64,000 bases of DNA, taken from NCBI RefSeq assembly GCF_017353185.1, contig NZ_JAFMYV010000008.1, positions 62,001 through 126,000 on the forward strand, read 5' to 3'. Within the stretch, counting starts at the first letter, position 1; each line of letters opens with the position of its first letter. This document shows positions 18,332 through 26,662 of this stretch, piece after piece. The translations under genes were made by a program, and so were the position numbers. The DNA comes from Fibrella rubiginis. GTDB lineage: Bacteria > Bacteroidota > Bacteroidia > Cytophagales > Spirosomataceae. The notes beneath the pieces are model-generated. The model saw only the letters and a list, made by a program, of their open reading frames with translations, did not search any database and was not told where the DNA came from.

Positions 18332-18544
18332 TTACTTCTTCGCGCTGTCGGCAGGAGCAACGACTGACATTGAAGCAGCAGCCGAGTCAACGGCGGCCGT
18401 AGCTGACGTGTCAGCAGCGGCGGCTGATGAATCGAGGGCAGCGGCGGTTGAATCAACAGCAGCTTCTTCAGTCTTGGGTTTGCTTTGGCAAGCGGCAAAC
18501 GTGAGAACGCTGCCTACAAACAGGAGGGCGATAACTTTTTTCAT
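18332..18544 (-). CDS. Small Ala/Asp/Ser-rich lipoprotein
   Basis: 70 aa. The ATG at 18544 starts a lipoprotein signal (MKKVIALLFVGSVLTFAAC, lipobox FAAC) and the upstream ORF extension is dismissed. The mature part of about 51 residues is low-complexity: repeated A-A-x-D-S/T units (for example AAVDSTAAALDSSAAAADTS) ending in APADSAKK, so a flexible, acidic, surface or periplasmic tail. It has its own promoter and terminator, so it is a monocistronic, probably strongly expressed gene. Function is unknown. Confidence 0.8.
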   Translation of the reverse strand: MKKVIALLFVGSVLTFAACQSKPKTEEAAVDSTAAALDSSAAAADTSATAAVDSAAASMSVVAPADSAKK

Positions 18545-18578
18545 GGTACTCGTCTTGGTGGCTTTAAATTTTCCACCG

Positions 18579-18609
18579 CAAAAGTAGCTATCGCCTTGGT
18601 TCTGTGCAA
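18579..18609 (-). promoter_or_regulatory. Bacteroidota-type promoter of the small lipoprotein gene
   Basis: On the minus strand, TTG (18609-18607), a 20-bp spacer, then TACTTTTG (18586-18579), matching the TTG/TAnnTTTG pattern. The expected transcript has a leader of about 30 nt. Confidence 0.65.
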
Positions 18610-18684
18610 TATAGAAGGCCAAAATCTTTGCAGAACGGCATGCGGTCTTGAAAAACTACAGAAAATGCATTCAAGATGACCGGA

Positions 18685-19194
18685 TCAATACATGTCCTGA
18701 TCCTGCCGGTTTGTCCGCGATTTTATGCGGTCATACACGCCCGTACTGCGGAACGTGAGTAGCTTGTGACCGAAGAAATTGGCCAGAAAACTGAGCCCCA
18801 TGCCCACTACGTGCGACCCTGCTTCGCGCCAGATTTTGTCGAGGTTAGGGAAGAGGGGGTTGGCAATATATTCCAGTGTGAACTTGGCCACATATACCTG
18901 CACGGCTAAGGCCACACCAGCAATGATCAAAAATTTAATGGCTTCCCGCTTTGTGTTGCCCGTGTTACCAGCCGCAAAGGCGTACTTTTTAGTGGGGATA
19001 AACGTGAGTACAGTGGCCGTGAGGTAACCGAATAAAACGCTGGTGCTAAAATCTATTGCAAAAAATTCTCGGTATAGAAATCGACTCACAAAGTTGATAG
19101 AGGCACCGAGCAACGCCGTTAAGAAAAAGGAGAAAAACTCCCGTGGCGCTTTGTATTTTTCTGTCTGCACGATGCTGATATCGACTGGCTGCAC
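18685..19194 (-). CDS. GtrA-family membrane protein
   Basis: 169 aa with four predicted membrane helices in the GtrA pattern: FFLTALLGASINFVSRFLYR, then STSVLFGYLTATVLTFIPTKKYAF, then EAIKFLIIAGVALAVQVYVA, then HVVGMGLSFLANFFGHKLLTF. The closing xxNFxxxKLLTF is characteristic. GtrA proteins are small membrane proteins linked to transfer or flipping of polyprenyl-linked sugars. No partner glycosyltransferase is adjacent: it lies between nuoN and the small lipoprotein. It has its own promoter. Confidence 0.9.
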   Translation of the reverse strand: MQPVDISIVQTEKYKAPREFFSFFLTALLGASINFVSRFLYREFFAIDFSTSVLFGYLTATVLTFIPTKKYAFAAGNTGNTKREAIKFLIIAGVALAVQVYVAKFTLEYIANPLFPNLDKIWREAGSHVVGMGLSFLANFFGHKLLTFRSTGVYDRIKSRTNRQDQDMY

Positions 19195-19228
19195 GATGAA
19201 TAAACTAAGGTTGGTCCGATTAATAGCG

Positions 19229-19261
19229 CAAATGTACGGATCAACGCTTTTTGCTAGTCAA
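19229..19261 (-). promoter_or_regulatory. Candidate promoter of the GtrA-family gene
   Basis: On the minus strand, TTG (19261-19259), a 22-bp spacer and TACATTTG (19236-19229), with a leader of about 30 nt before the start codon at 19194. Confidence 0.5.
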
Positions 19262-19294
19262 TTAACTTACTTGACTGAGCTAACGGGACAATGT

Positions 19295-20722
19295 TCAGAT
19301 AAGCCCTTGAAATAAATTAGGCAACAAACCTAATGCCAGCGTAAGCACGGTAGCCGCAATGAGTACGATTCTATAAAAAGGAGCTACCCGGATTGTGTCG
19401 GTCTGCCCCTCGCGGAAATACATGGCGATGACAACCCGGAAGTAGTAATAGATACCCACCGCCGACATCAGCACGGCTACAACCAGCAGCCAGACAGCCC
19501 CGCGGTCGGCGGCGGCCGAGAAGACCATAAACTTGCCCCAAAAACCCGCCGTGAGCGGAATTCCCGCCAACGACAGCATAGAAACAGCCATGACAAAGCC
19601 CAGCAGGGGATTTTTCCGGGCCAGCCCGTTGAACGCATCGTAATGTTCGTCGGTGCGGGCCAGCGTGGTCTGGTCACCAAAAACGGCTGCATTGAGCGGA
19701 CGATTGCGGGCCACCAACATTAGTACGCCAAAAGCCGCAATGGTAGAGAGTGAATAGGCTAGTGAATAGAAAGCAATAGCCGGTTTCGATGCCTGCGATA
19801 GCCCTACCAGGCCAATGAGCAGATAACCTGCGTGCGAAATGCTCGAGTAAGCCATCATGCGCTTGAAACTGGCTTGGTATACCGCTGTAATGTTGCCGAT
19901 CAGCAGTGTGAGTACAGTCACCACGGCCATAGCTACCCACCAGAAATCGTAGACGCCGCTGAAGGAGACAGACAGAATACGCAGCAGGGCCGCAAAACCG
20001 GCCGTTTTCACCACCGTCGACATGTAGGCGGTGAAGAGTGACGGTGCTCCGTCGTATACGTCGGGCGTCCAGAAGTGGAACGGTGCCGCTGATACTTTAA
20101 ACAGCATACCAATCAGGAGCATAAACATGCCAACGTAAAACAGCAGCATAGAACCACCCGCGTTGGTTGCACTGTGTGCATAGTTACCGATGCCCGACAA
20201 CACGAATGAACCCGTAGCGCCGTAGAGCAAGGCGATGCCAAAGAGCAGAATACCTGTGGCAAACGCGCCCATCAAGAAGTATTTCAGTGCGGCCTCATTC
20301 GAGCGGAGATTGCGCTTGTCGCTACCCGTAAGTATATACATGGCTACCGACAAAATTTCGACGCCGACAAAGAGCATAATCAGGTTCTCGAACCCAATCA
20401 TCATGATTGCCCCCACCAGCGAAAACAGAAGAATAGCATAGTATTCAGCGGGTTGTGCATCTTCATCGTCGGCCAGGCTACCCGACAATGACACCACCAT
20501 AAACGTTGAGAGCAGCACAACACCCGTGAAAATCATGGCAAGGTTGTTCACCAGCAGCATGTCGCGGAAGTACATATACGTTTTGCCCCAGTCCAGGAAA
20601 TTGGCGACAAACGCAATGACCAAAAACAGTAGGGTAGCCGGCAACAGCAACGCCCGCGATTTCTGAAAACCCAGAAACAGTAGCGCAATGCCCGAAAGAG
20701 AAAGTAGAATGATGGGAAGCAT
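19295..20722 (-). CDS. nuoN: NADH-quinone oxidoreductase subunit N
   Basis: 475 aa, one of the three antiporter-like proton-pumping membrane subunits of respiratory complex I. The Met at 20722 (MLPIILLSLSGIALLFLGF) is chosen because the ten residues upstream in the ORF (MTFQTYDCLQ) are encoded by an inverted-repeat arm. Fourteen helices are expected. Family landmarks: AEYYAILLFSLVGAIMMIG, then FVGVEILSVAMYILTG (the conserved Glu), then FHFWTPDVYDGAPSLFTAYM, then KRMMAYSSISHAGYLLIG. It is the last gene of the minus-strand nuoKLMN block. Confidence 0.96.
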   Translation of the reverse strand: MLPIILLSLSGIALLFLGFQKSRALLLPATLLFLVIAFVANFLDWGKTYMYFRDMLLVNNLAMIFTGVVLLSTFMVVSLSGSLADDEDAQPAEYYAILLFSLVGAIMMIGFENLIMLFVGVEILSVAMYILTGSDKRNLRSNEAALKYFLMGAFATGILLFGIALLYGATGSFVLSGIGNYAHSATNAGGSMLLFYVGMFMLLIGMLFKVSAAPFHFWTPDVYDGAPSLFTAYMSTVVKTAGFAALLRILSVSFSGVYDFWWVAMAVVTVLTLLIGNITAVYQASFKRMMAYSSISHAGYLLIGLVGLSQASKPAIAFYSLAYSLSTIAAFGVLMLVARNRPLNAAVFGDQTTLARTDEHYDAFNGLARKNPLLGFVMAVSMLSLAGIPLTAGFWGKFMVFSAAADRGAVWLLVVAVLMSAVGIYYYFRVVIAMYFREGQTDTIRVAPFYRIVLIAATVLTLALGLLPNLFQGLI

Positions 20723-20736
20723 CTGAAGACAGTCGT

Positions 20737-20849
20737 AAGTCTGGAAAGTCATAGGGAGGAGTCCTATGAGTCTGGAAAGTCATCTCTGGAAAGTCAGTTA
20801 AGGCCACTTTCCAGACTCATAGGACTCCTCCCTATGACTTTCCAGACTT
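20737..20849. repeat. 44-bp perfect inverted repeat between nuoM and nuoN
   Basis: Arms 20737-20780 and 20806-20849 are identical as reverse complements over all 44 positions, with a 25-nt loop. Each arm contains TCTGGAAAGT twice and GTCATAGGGAGGA; the loop holds another CTGGAAAGTCA copy. It fills nearly all of the 132-bp gap inside an operon and has no U-run. Confidence 0.95.
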
Positions 20850-20854
20850 CAATC

Positions 20855-22324
20855 CTATTTGATGAATTGCATAAGGTTCAGCACGGCGGGTTCAGTCAGT
20901 TTCAGGAATGAGGCAGGATACAGTCCCATCCAGAACACAAACACGCAGAGAATGAGAAGCACATAACTGTCGCTGCCCGCCAGATCGACGAAAGTTGCCG
21001 TGCGGGGGGCGGGTTGGCCAAACATACTTTTCTGGTACATCCGCAGCATATATACCGCCCCAAAAATAATAGTCAGTCCAGCCGCCAGACCGATGTAATG
21101 ATTGTAGCCATATACGCCCGACAATAGCAGGAATTCACCCACAAAACCGTTGGTTAGTGGCAATGCCACGCTGCCGAGCAGGATGATCATGAAATACACC
21201 GTAAGCCGGGGGGTGTTGCGTGTGATGCCGCCCAGCTGATCGAGCTGACGGGTACCGGTGCGCTGTAAAATTAGTTCGGCGATAAAGAAAAGGCCAACTA
21301 CGTTGACACCGTGCGCCAGCATTTGGATCAATGCTCCCTGCAAGCCCATCTCCGACCGCGAGAATACGCCCGCTGCCATCAGGCCTACGTGCGAGAACGA
21401 CGAGTAGGCAATAAGCCGTTTCATATCGCGCTGCCGGACGGCGATGATGGCCCCGTAGACGATACCGATCACCGCCAGAATCATGGCGGTGCTGCCCCAG
21501 ATATTAACACCTTCCGGCACGATGGGTAGAATGAGGCGAATGAGGCCATAAACACCCATTTTCAACATAATACCCGCCAGCAACATCGTGGCTGGTGTTG
21601 GCGATTCAACGTAGGTATCGGGCTGCCAGGTGTGGAACGGAAAGAGTGGCATTTTTACGGCGAAGGCAATGAAAAACGCCCAAAACACCCAACCCTGAGC
21701 TTTTGCTGACAAGTTTAGTGCATAGAAATCAGCAATGGCGGCCGAATGAGCACCGCTGACAAGGGGCGTTTGGCGATAGAGGTACACCAGTGCCACCAAC
21801 ATAAGCAGACTGCCGAAGATGGTGTAGACGAAGAATTTAAACGTGACGGCAATCCGATTTTCGCCGCCCCACATGGCTGCGAGAAAATAGATTGGAATCA
21901 GCGCGGCCTCAAAGAAAAAGTAGAATAAAAATCCGTCGCGGGCCACAAACACACCCATTAGGGCGGCCTGCATAAACAGGATCAGGGCATAAAACGAAGT
22001 AGGTCGGGTGTAGGTCTGTTTAAATGTTGACAGAATAATAAGCGGCGTGACTAGTCCTGTGAGCACCACCGGCAACAAGCTGATACCATCAATAGCCCCA
22101 CTGAGCCGCACACCACTCGATCCGTTGGTGGCAGCCCCAAACCAGGCGTAATCAAAGCCGAACTGATACTGATCGTTGGCAACAAAGGTGAAGAAAACCA
22201 CCCCTACTATCACCAACTCGCCAATAGCGCCTATCAGGGCAGCGGTCTTGGCTATAGTATCCGTCGAAAAGAGAACCGCAGTAGCCGCTACGATGGGAAA
22301 TAGAATGAGAAATAACGTAAGCAT
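20855..22324 (-). CDS. nuoM: NADH-quinone oxidoreductase subunit M
   Basis: 489 aa antiporter-like proton-pumping subunit of complex I. Signature segments: FFFEAALIPIYFLAAMWGGENR (conserved Glu), then KMPLFPFHTWQPDTYVESPT, then PATMLLAGIMLKMGVYGLIR, then RDMKRLIAYSSFSHVGLMAAG. About fourteen membrane helices are expected. It starts 21 bp after the nuoL stop and so is co-transcribed. It is followed by the 44-bp-armed hairpin before nuoN. Confidence 0.97.
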   Translation of the reverse strand: MLTLFLILFPIVAATAVLFSTDTIAKTAALIGAIGELVIVGVVFFTFVANDQYQFGFDYAWFGAATNGSSGVRLSGAIDGISLLPVVLTGLVTPLIILSTFKQTYTRPTSFYALILFMQAALMGVFVARDGFLFYFFFEAALIPIYFLAAMWGGENRIAVTFKFFVYTIFGSLLMLVALVYLYRQTPLVSGAHSAAIADFYALNLSAKAQGWVFWAFFIAFAVKMPLFPFHTWQPDTYVESPTPATMLLAGIMLKMGVYGLIRLILPIVPEGVNIWGSTAMILAVIGIVYGAIIAVRQRDMKRLIAYSSFSHVGLMAAGVFSRSEMGLQGALIQMLAHGVNVVGLFFIAELILQRTGTRQLDQLGGITRNTPRLTVYFMIILLGSVALPLTNGFVGEFLLLSGVYGYNHYIGLAAGLTIIFGAVYMLRMYQKSMFGQPAPRTATFVDLAGSDSYVLLILCVFVFWMGLYPASFLKLTEPAVLNLMQFIK

Positions 22325-22345
22325 AGTGACGTATGACGGTTGCGA

Positions 22346-24280
22346 TCAGTTAAATACCTTCCAGTTGAAGAAGCGCAGGGCAATAAACAGGGTGATACTC
22401 AGCACCATCAAGAGCACATACAGCCCGATAGAACCACTTTGCGCCCGGCGAAACACGCCTGCACTGCTCCGTACTGACCAGGCTACCCCGCCTACTACAG
22501 CGTCGATGACAAATTCGCCAAGGCTATAGAAGGCATCACCAAGACCGCGAACAGGCCGCACAATGAGCCGGTCGTAGAAATCATCGATGTAGTATTTACC
22601 ATACACCACCTGTTGGGGCAGTGAACGTACCTGCGAATCGGGAGCAGGTACGGCGGCGTTGCGTACATACATGACGTAAGCAACAACAGCCATGACAATG
22701 GCTACCCCCGCCGAAATGCTCATCAGCATTAATTCGGTACCGTGGTCGAGGGCGTTGGCTTCAAACAGAGCTGGGTTAGCCTGCCGCGCCTGATCAAACA
22801 GGGGCGACATAAATTCGGCCAGCACGCTGTGTCCACCCAGCACCTCAGGTACGTTCATGAATCCGCCAACTACCGACAGTACGGCCAGCACCAGCAGGGG
22901 CAGAGTCATGCTCAGCGGTGACTCGTGGAGGTGGTGTTTCTGTTCGTCTGTACCCCGGAATTCGCCGAAGAAAGTCAGAAACAAGAGGCGGAACATATAA
23001 AACGACGTCATGGCCGACCCCAGCAGACCCAGCGCCCAGAGTACCTTACTATGCTCGTAGACGTGCGCCAGAATCTCATCTTTCGAGAAGAAACCAGCGA
23101 AGGGTGGAATACCAGCAATGGCAATAGTGCCCACCAAAAACGTCCAGTACGTAATGGGTAATGACTTCCGCAAACCACCCATGTTCCGAATATCCTGCTC
23201 ATTGCTCATGGCGTGGATGACACTACCGGCACCCAGGAACAGCAGAGCTTTAAAAAAAGCATGGGTAATGACGTGGAACATACCCGCCGTGTAAGCCGCC
23301 GCGCCCAGACCCAGAAACATATAGCCCAGCTGCGATACGGTTGAATAAGCCAGTACTTTTTTGATATCGTTTTGCAACAGGCCAATCGACGCTGCCAGCA
23401 GAGCCGTGGCAATGGCAATGCCGCCAATGATGTCGAGCGTGAGCGGGGCCATGCTGAAGAGCACGTTGGCCCGCACTACCATATAGATGCCCGCCGTCAC
23501 CATGGTGGCCGCGTGAATCAGCGCCGACACCGGCGTGGGGCCGGCCATCGCATCGGGGAGCCAGGTAAACAGCGGAATCTGCGCCGACTTACCCATCGCC
23601 CCTACAAACAACAGCAGCGTAATGGTCAGGATCACCGGCGCATTGACGTCCATGCCCACTACCTGCTCAAACACGTCGGTATATTCGACTGAGCCAAACG
23701 TGGTCATGATGGTGAAAATGCCCAGCAAAAAGCCCAGATCGCCAATGCGGTTCATAACGAAGGCCTTCCGGGCGGCGTTATTATAACTTGTGTTGGTGTT
23801 CCAGAAGCCGATAAGCAGGTATGAACACAGCCCCACGCCTTCCCAGCCGATAAACATGATAACGAAGTTCGACCCCAGCACCAGCAGCAACATGAAGAAC
23901 AAAAACAGGTTCAGAAACGCCATGAACTTGCCGTACCCCTCGTCGTGGTTCATGTAGCCGATGCTGTATAAATGAATCAGCGAACCAATACCCGTCACGA
24001 TGCCCAGCATGAGCATGGTGAGCTGATCAATCTGGAACGAGAAATTGATGTGCATCTCCCCCACACTGATCCAGTCGAAGAGGGTGGTTTTGATTACGGC
24101 ATCGTTGCCTGCGTGGAAATTGCCCCAGAGCAGGCAAACACACAAAAACGCCAATACCGGTCCCGCCAGACCAACTATACCAACCAGGCTGGTCGGCACT
24201 TTGCGGAAACCCAGCCCATTGACCACAAACCCCAGCAGGGGTAGCAACGGAATTAAGATACAGAGTAGATGAGGAGACAT
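22346..24280 (-). CDS. nuoL: NADH-quinone oxidoreductase subunit L
   Basis: 644 aa, the distal antiporter-like subunit of complex I with the long lateral helix at its C-terminus. Landmarks: MLLLVLGSNFVIMFIGWEGV, then GLCSYLLIGFWNTNTSYNNA, then GKSAQIPLFTWLPDAMAGPT, then PVSALIHAATMVTAGIYMVVR, then NDIKKVLAYSTVSQLGYMF. The start MSPHLLCILIPLLPLLGF gives a normal first helix. An inverted-repeat element lies between it and nuoK upstream. Confidence 0.97.
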   Translation of the reverse strand: MSPHLLCILIPLLPLLGFVVNGLGFRKVPTSLVGIVGLAGPVLAFLCVCLLWGNFHAGNDAVIKTTLFDWISVGEMHINFSFQIDQLTMLMLGIVTGIGSLIHLYSIGYMNHDEGYGKFMAFLNLFLFFMLLLVLGSNFVIMFIGWEGVGLCSYLLIGFWNTNTSYNNAARKAFVMNRIGDLGFLLGIFTIMTTFGSVEYTDVFEQVVGMDVNAPVILTITLLLFVGAMGKSAQIPLFTWLPDAMAGPTPVSALIHAATMVTAGIYMVVRANVLFSMAPLTLDIIGGIAIATALLAASIGLLQNDIKKVLAYSTVSQLGYMFLGLGAAAYTAGMFHVITHAFFKALLFLGAGSVIHAMSNEQDIRNMGGLRKSLPITYWTFLVGTIAIAGIPPFAGFFSKDEILAHVYEHSKVLWALGLLGSAMTSFYMFRLLFLTFFGEFRGTDEQKHHLHESPLSMTLPLLVLAVLSVVGGFMNVPEVLGGHSVLAEFMSPLFDQARQANPALFEANALDHGTELMLMSISAGVAIVMAVVAYVMYVRNAAVPAPDSQVRSLPQQVVYGKYYIDDFYDRLIVRPVRGLGDAFYSLGEFVIDAVVGGVAWSVRSSAGVFRRAQSGSIGLYVLLMVLSITLFIALRFFNWKVFN

Positions 24281-24293
24281 AGGAACGAAACGG

Positions 24294-24419
24294 GTTCAAG
24301 GGTCAACGTCTAAGGTTCAAAGCGGTCCGTCGCTGCGGTTGCTTCGCGCATTACCGCTATGGAATAGGCGAAATAACCGTAGCGAGGGCGCCTTGAACCT
24401 TAGACGTTGAACCTTGAAC
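24294..24419. repeat. Two-level inverted repeat between nuoK and nuoL
   Basis: The outer arms 24294-24320 and 24393-24419 match 26/27. An inner stem CGCTGCGGTT (24331-24340) with AACCGTAGCG (24375-24384) matches 9/10. The apex carries TTGCTTCGCGC and GGCGAAA. Words such as AACGTCTAAGGTTCAA recur in the elements at 25.7, 35.3, 48.7 and 57.2 kb. Confidence 0.9.
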
Positions 24420-24424
24420 TTCTT

Positions 24425-24781
24425 TTACCACTTCAATTTGTTGAGCACCCCCACGTCGATAGTGCGGATGTTACGATAAATCATGACAATAATGGCCAGC
24501 CCAACCGACACTTCGGCGGCAGCAACGGCCATGATGAAAAAGACGAATACCTGCCCCGTAGGATCGGACCGGTACGACGAGAAGGCGATGAGGAGAGTAT
24601 TTACGGCGTTGAGCATCAATTCGATAGACATGAATATGATGATGGCGTTGCGCCGGGTCAACACGCCGATGATGCCAATGACAAACAGGGCGGTGCTAAA
24701 GATGAGGTAATAATTCAGCGGAATCTGTTGAATAACCTCAGGAATGTTGACCGCTACGTCGTTTGGTTGCATAAGTGCCAA
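24425..24781 (-). CDS. nuoK: NADH-quinone oxidoreductase subunit K
   Basis: 118 aa (115 from the alternative Met at 24772), with three membrane helices. Family core: YYLIFSTALFVIGIIGVLTR, then RNAIIIFMSIELMLNAVNTL (the essential Glu of helix 2), then FVFFIMAVAAAEVSVGLAIIV (Glu of helix 3). NuoK links proton movement in complex I. It is the first gene of the minus-strand block, with its own -7 box just upstream. nuoJ, its usual upstream neighbour, is at 35408-35965 on the other strand. Confidence 0.96.
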   Translation of the reverse strand: MALMQPNDVAVNIPEVIQQIPLNYYLIFSTALFVIGIIGVLTRRNAIIIFMSIELMLNAVNTLLIAFSSYRSDPTGQVFVFFIMAVAAAEVSVGLAIIVMIYRNIRTIDVGVLNKLKW

Positions 24782-24798
24782 TGAATGTAAAGTGCGGG

Positions 24799-24806
24799 CA
24801 AAGGTA
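24799..24806 (-). promoter_or_regulatory. Candidate -7 promoter box of the nuoKLMN block
   Basis: TACCTTTG on the minus strand, 17 nt before the first nuoK ATG (26 nt before the alternative one). It supports independent transcription of nuoKLMN apart from nuoGHIJ. No -33 TTG was recognised. Confidence 0.5.
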
Positions 24807-24815
24807 GGATAAAAT

Positions 24816-25667
24816 CTATTTTTCCCGTGAAGCGCCCCGCGAATGCGTCCCGTTCAGTGCTCCCGTCAACATGCGAAGGCGGATTTCGGTGAGCCGGCGT
24901 TTGGTATCCAGCGAAAAGTCGCCTTTCTGGATCCAGTCGTAAAAAGCAGGCTCGGTTTTCAGTACGTCGAGCACCAGTTTGCCGGCATGTTTGCCAAAGT
25001 TAACAACGGCCTCACCTTTTTCATTATAAACCATCCGCCCGGCCAAGTCTACGTTGCTGTTGCGGGCAATGGCATCCAGGGCTTCCACGTCGTTGCTAAG
25101 GGTGAACTCCAGTCGCCGGCCTTCATCGCGAATGGTGCGGCCCAAATGCTCCTGCACTATCGTGTCCAGAATTTCGAATGTGGCAATGGTATCGGCTTCG
25201 GCACCGTGGGCACCAATCAATTCTTTCCCGCAAAAATGCCAGTATGCGGCCGTGAGATTACGGGGTTCCATAAGGTGGTAAATGCGCTGCACGTCCACCA
25301 TCCGCCGGTTTTTCACGTCAAACTCGACGTTGGCGCGGAGAAATTCTTCTACCAGCAGCGGGATATCGAAGCGGTTACTGTTGAACCCGGCCAGGTCGCA
25401 GCCCTCCAGAAACTGCGCCAGCGTACGGGCAATGGCCTTAAACGGTGGCGCGTCTTTTACATCATCGTCATACAGACCGTGTATCAGGCTCGTTTCCAGC
25501 GGAATAGGTATACCTGGGTTCACCCGAAACGTTTTCACCTGCATTTCTCCCCCTACCATTGCCTTGGCCACACAGAGTTCCACGATCCGGTCTTTGGCGG
25601 GGTTAACGCCGGTGGTTTCGAGGTCGAAAAAAGCTAGTGGCTTCTTCAGAATAAAGTGATGCGTCAT
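24816..25667 (-). CDS. DnaQ-like 3'-5' exonuclease family protein
   Basis: 283 aa DEDD-superfamily exonuclease. The motif I reads LAFFDLETTGVNP (Asp15, Glu17), motif II LAGFNSNRFDIPLL (Asp) and the motif III region HGAEADTIATFEIL. The C-terminal part after about residue 180 contains a segment (VVNFGKHAGKLVLDVLKTEP, then YDWIQKGDF) resembling the small domain found after the nuclease in Bacteroidota relatives. The start at 25667 (MTHHFILKKPLAFFD) is preferred over 25703. It may act in replication proofreading or DNA repair. It is divergent from recX across an inverted repeat. Confidence 0.9.
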   Translation of the reverse strand: MTHHFILKKPLAFFDLETTGVNPAKDRIVELCVAKAMVGGEMQVKTFRVNPGIPIPLETSLIHGLYDDDVKDAPPFKAIARTLAQFLEGCDLAGFNSNRFDIPLLVEEFLRANVEFDVKNRRMVDVQRIYHLMEPRNLTAAYWHFCGKELIGAHGAEADTIATFEILDTIVQEHLGRTIRDEGRRLEFTLSNDVEALDAIARNSNVDLAGRMVYNEKGEAVVNFGKHAGKLVLDVLKTEPAFYDWIQKGDFSLDTKRRLTEIRLRMLTGALNGTHSRGASREK

Positions 25668-25740
25668 GGACAAGGTATCTCGTAGGCCGAAAAGGTAGGC
25701 CACAAAAATAAGCGAGGATTGTTTCTGTGAATAGGGGCTT

Positions 25741-25812
25741 CAAAGTCTAAAGTCCAACATTGGCTGACGCATAGGTGTTCTGGCGCCAGCCAACGTTGGA
25801 CCTTAGACTTTG
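25741..25812. repeat. 30-bp inverted repeat in the exonuclease/recX divergent spacer
   Basis: Arms 25741-25770 and 25783-25812 match at 27 of 30 positions with a 12-nt loop. The three differences are all transitions, which stay paired as G-U in a minus-strand transcript. Its words (AAAGTCTAAAGTCCAAC) belong to the same family as those at 24.3, 35.3 and 48.7 kb. Because the flanking genes diverge, it cannot be a terminator of either. Confidence 0.88.
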
Positions 25813-25866
25813 TACTTTAGACTTCCCCCTCCCGAACCTCACTCCCACCGACGGTGTTTTTGGGGT

Positions 25867-26328
25867 ATGACCGAATACCTCAAAGATGCTCTGCGGAAGA
25901 TCGCTTCGTACTGCGCGTATCAGGAACGGACGCAGCAGGAAGTACGCAAACGGCTGGACAAATGGGACATCTACGGCGATGATGCCGAAGAACTCATTGC
26001 CGAACTCATCACGCAGGGCTACCTGAGCGAAGAGCGGTTTGCTACGAGTTTTGCGGGAGGTAAATTCCGGGTTATGGGATGGGGCAAGCGCAAAATCACG
26101 CAAGAGTTGAAACAGCGCGGCATCACGGGCTACAACCTCAACAAAGCCCTCGCCAACATCGCCCCCGACGATTATAAGTCGCGCCTCGTTGAGCTTATCG
26201 ACAAAAAGCGCGGTCTCATCCGTGATGACAACCCGTTGGTTGTCAAACAGAAATTAGCCCGCTACGCCCTCAGCAAAGGTTACGAATCGAACCTGGTTTG
26301 GGAGGTGCTGGGCGCGGAAGAGGAGTAG
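25867..26328 (+). CDS. recX: Regulatory protein RecX
   Basis: 153 aa, all-helical, three tandem three-helix repeats. RecX binds RecA filaments and limits RecA activity. Typical segments: YCAYQERTQQEVRKRLDKWD, then LIAELITQGYLSEERFATSF, then GKFRVMGWGKRKITQELKQR, then VVKQKLARYALSKGYESNLV. The ATG at 25867 is chosen because upstream in-frame codons lie in the inverted-repeat arm and only a TTG is available there. recA is not in the window. Confidence 0.92.
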   Translation: MTEYLKDALRKIASYCAYQERTQQEVRKRLDKWDIYGDDAEELIAELITQGYLSEERFATSFAGGKFRVMGWGKRKITQELKQRGITGYNLNKALANIAPDDYKSRLVELIDKKRGLIRDDNPLVVKQKLARYALSKGYESNLVWEVLGAEEE

Positions 26329-26329
26329 G

Positions 26330-26522
26330 CTAAGCTACTTCCAGTTCTAGCTTGGTGGGTTGAATATTGCGCTTTGATGCATTCATAATTTCAATGCCAA
26401 CGATTTGACCATTAGCGTCATACTGGATTATGACGCCAGGACGGCCTTCATCTCTCTTCAATTGGGGAGTCATTCAAACAAACCTATAGAACATCAGCTT
26501 CCCGGTCGTATTTCAGTTTCAT
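26330..26522 (-). pseudogene. Broken DUF2283 family gene
   Basis: From an ATG at 26522 the frame reads MKLKYDREADVL, then TAG, then VCLNDSPIEE before a second stop. One frame over, it continues DEGRPGVIIQYDANGQIVGI, then EIMNASKRNIQ, and ends with TAG at 26332-26330. Joined, this is a complete DUF2283 protein of about 65 aa (family pattern: xxYDxEADxLYI, then PGVIxxYDxxGxIVGIEI). Two lesions are visible: a stop in place of the conserved Tyr, and a frameshift at about 26456. A short fragment starting MTPQLKRDEG could still be translated. DUF2283 genes are often mobile toxin-antitoxin-like accessory genes; the function is unknown. Confidence 0.78.
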
Positions 26523-26597
26523 AGAACGGGTTAATCATTTTAGTTTGCCGCAGAAGCTGAATGTTACGTACGTTAGTCCTAGGATAAACCGAAAGAC

Positions 26598-26634
26598 AAG
26601 GGGCGCAACGAGAATTGATCTCCCTGCGCCCCTT
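26598..26634. terminator. Hairpin downstream of nrdB (candidate terminator)
   Basis: AAGGGGCGCA (26598-26607) and TGCGCCCCTT (26625-26634) are a perfect 10-bp pair with a 17-nt loop that itself has a GAG/CTC pair. It lies 29 bp beyond the nrdB stop codon. There is no long U-run, so termination is likely but unproven. Confidence 0.6.
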
Positions 26635-26662
26635 GGGCTTTAACATTGAACGTTGAACGTCC

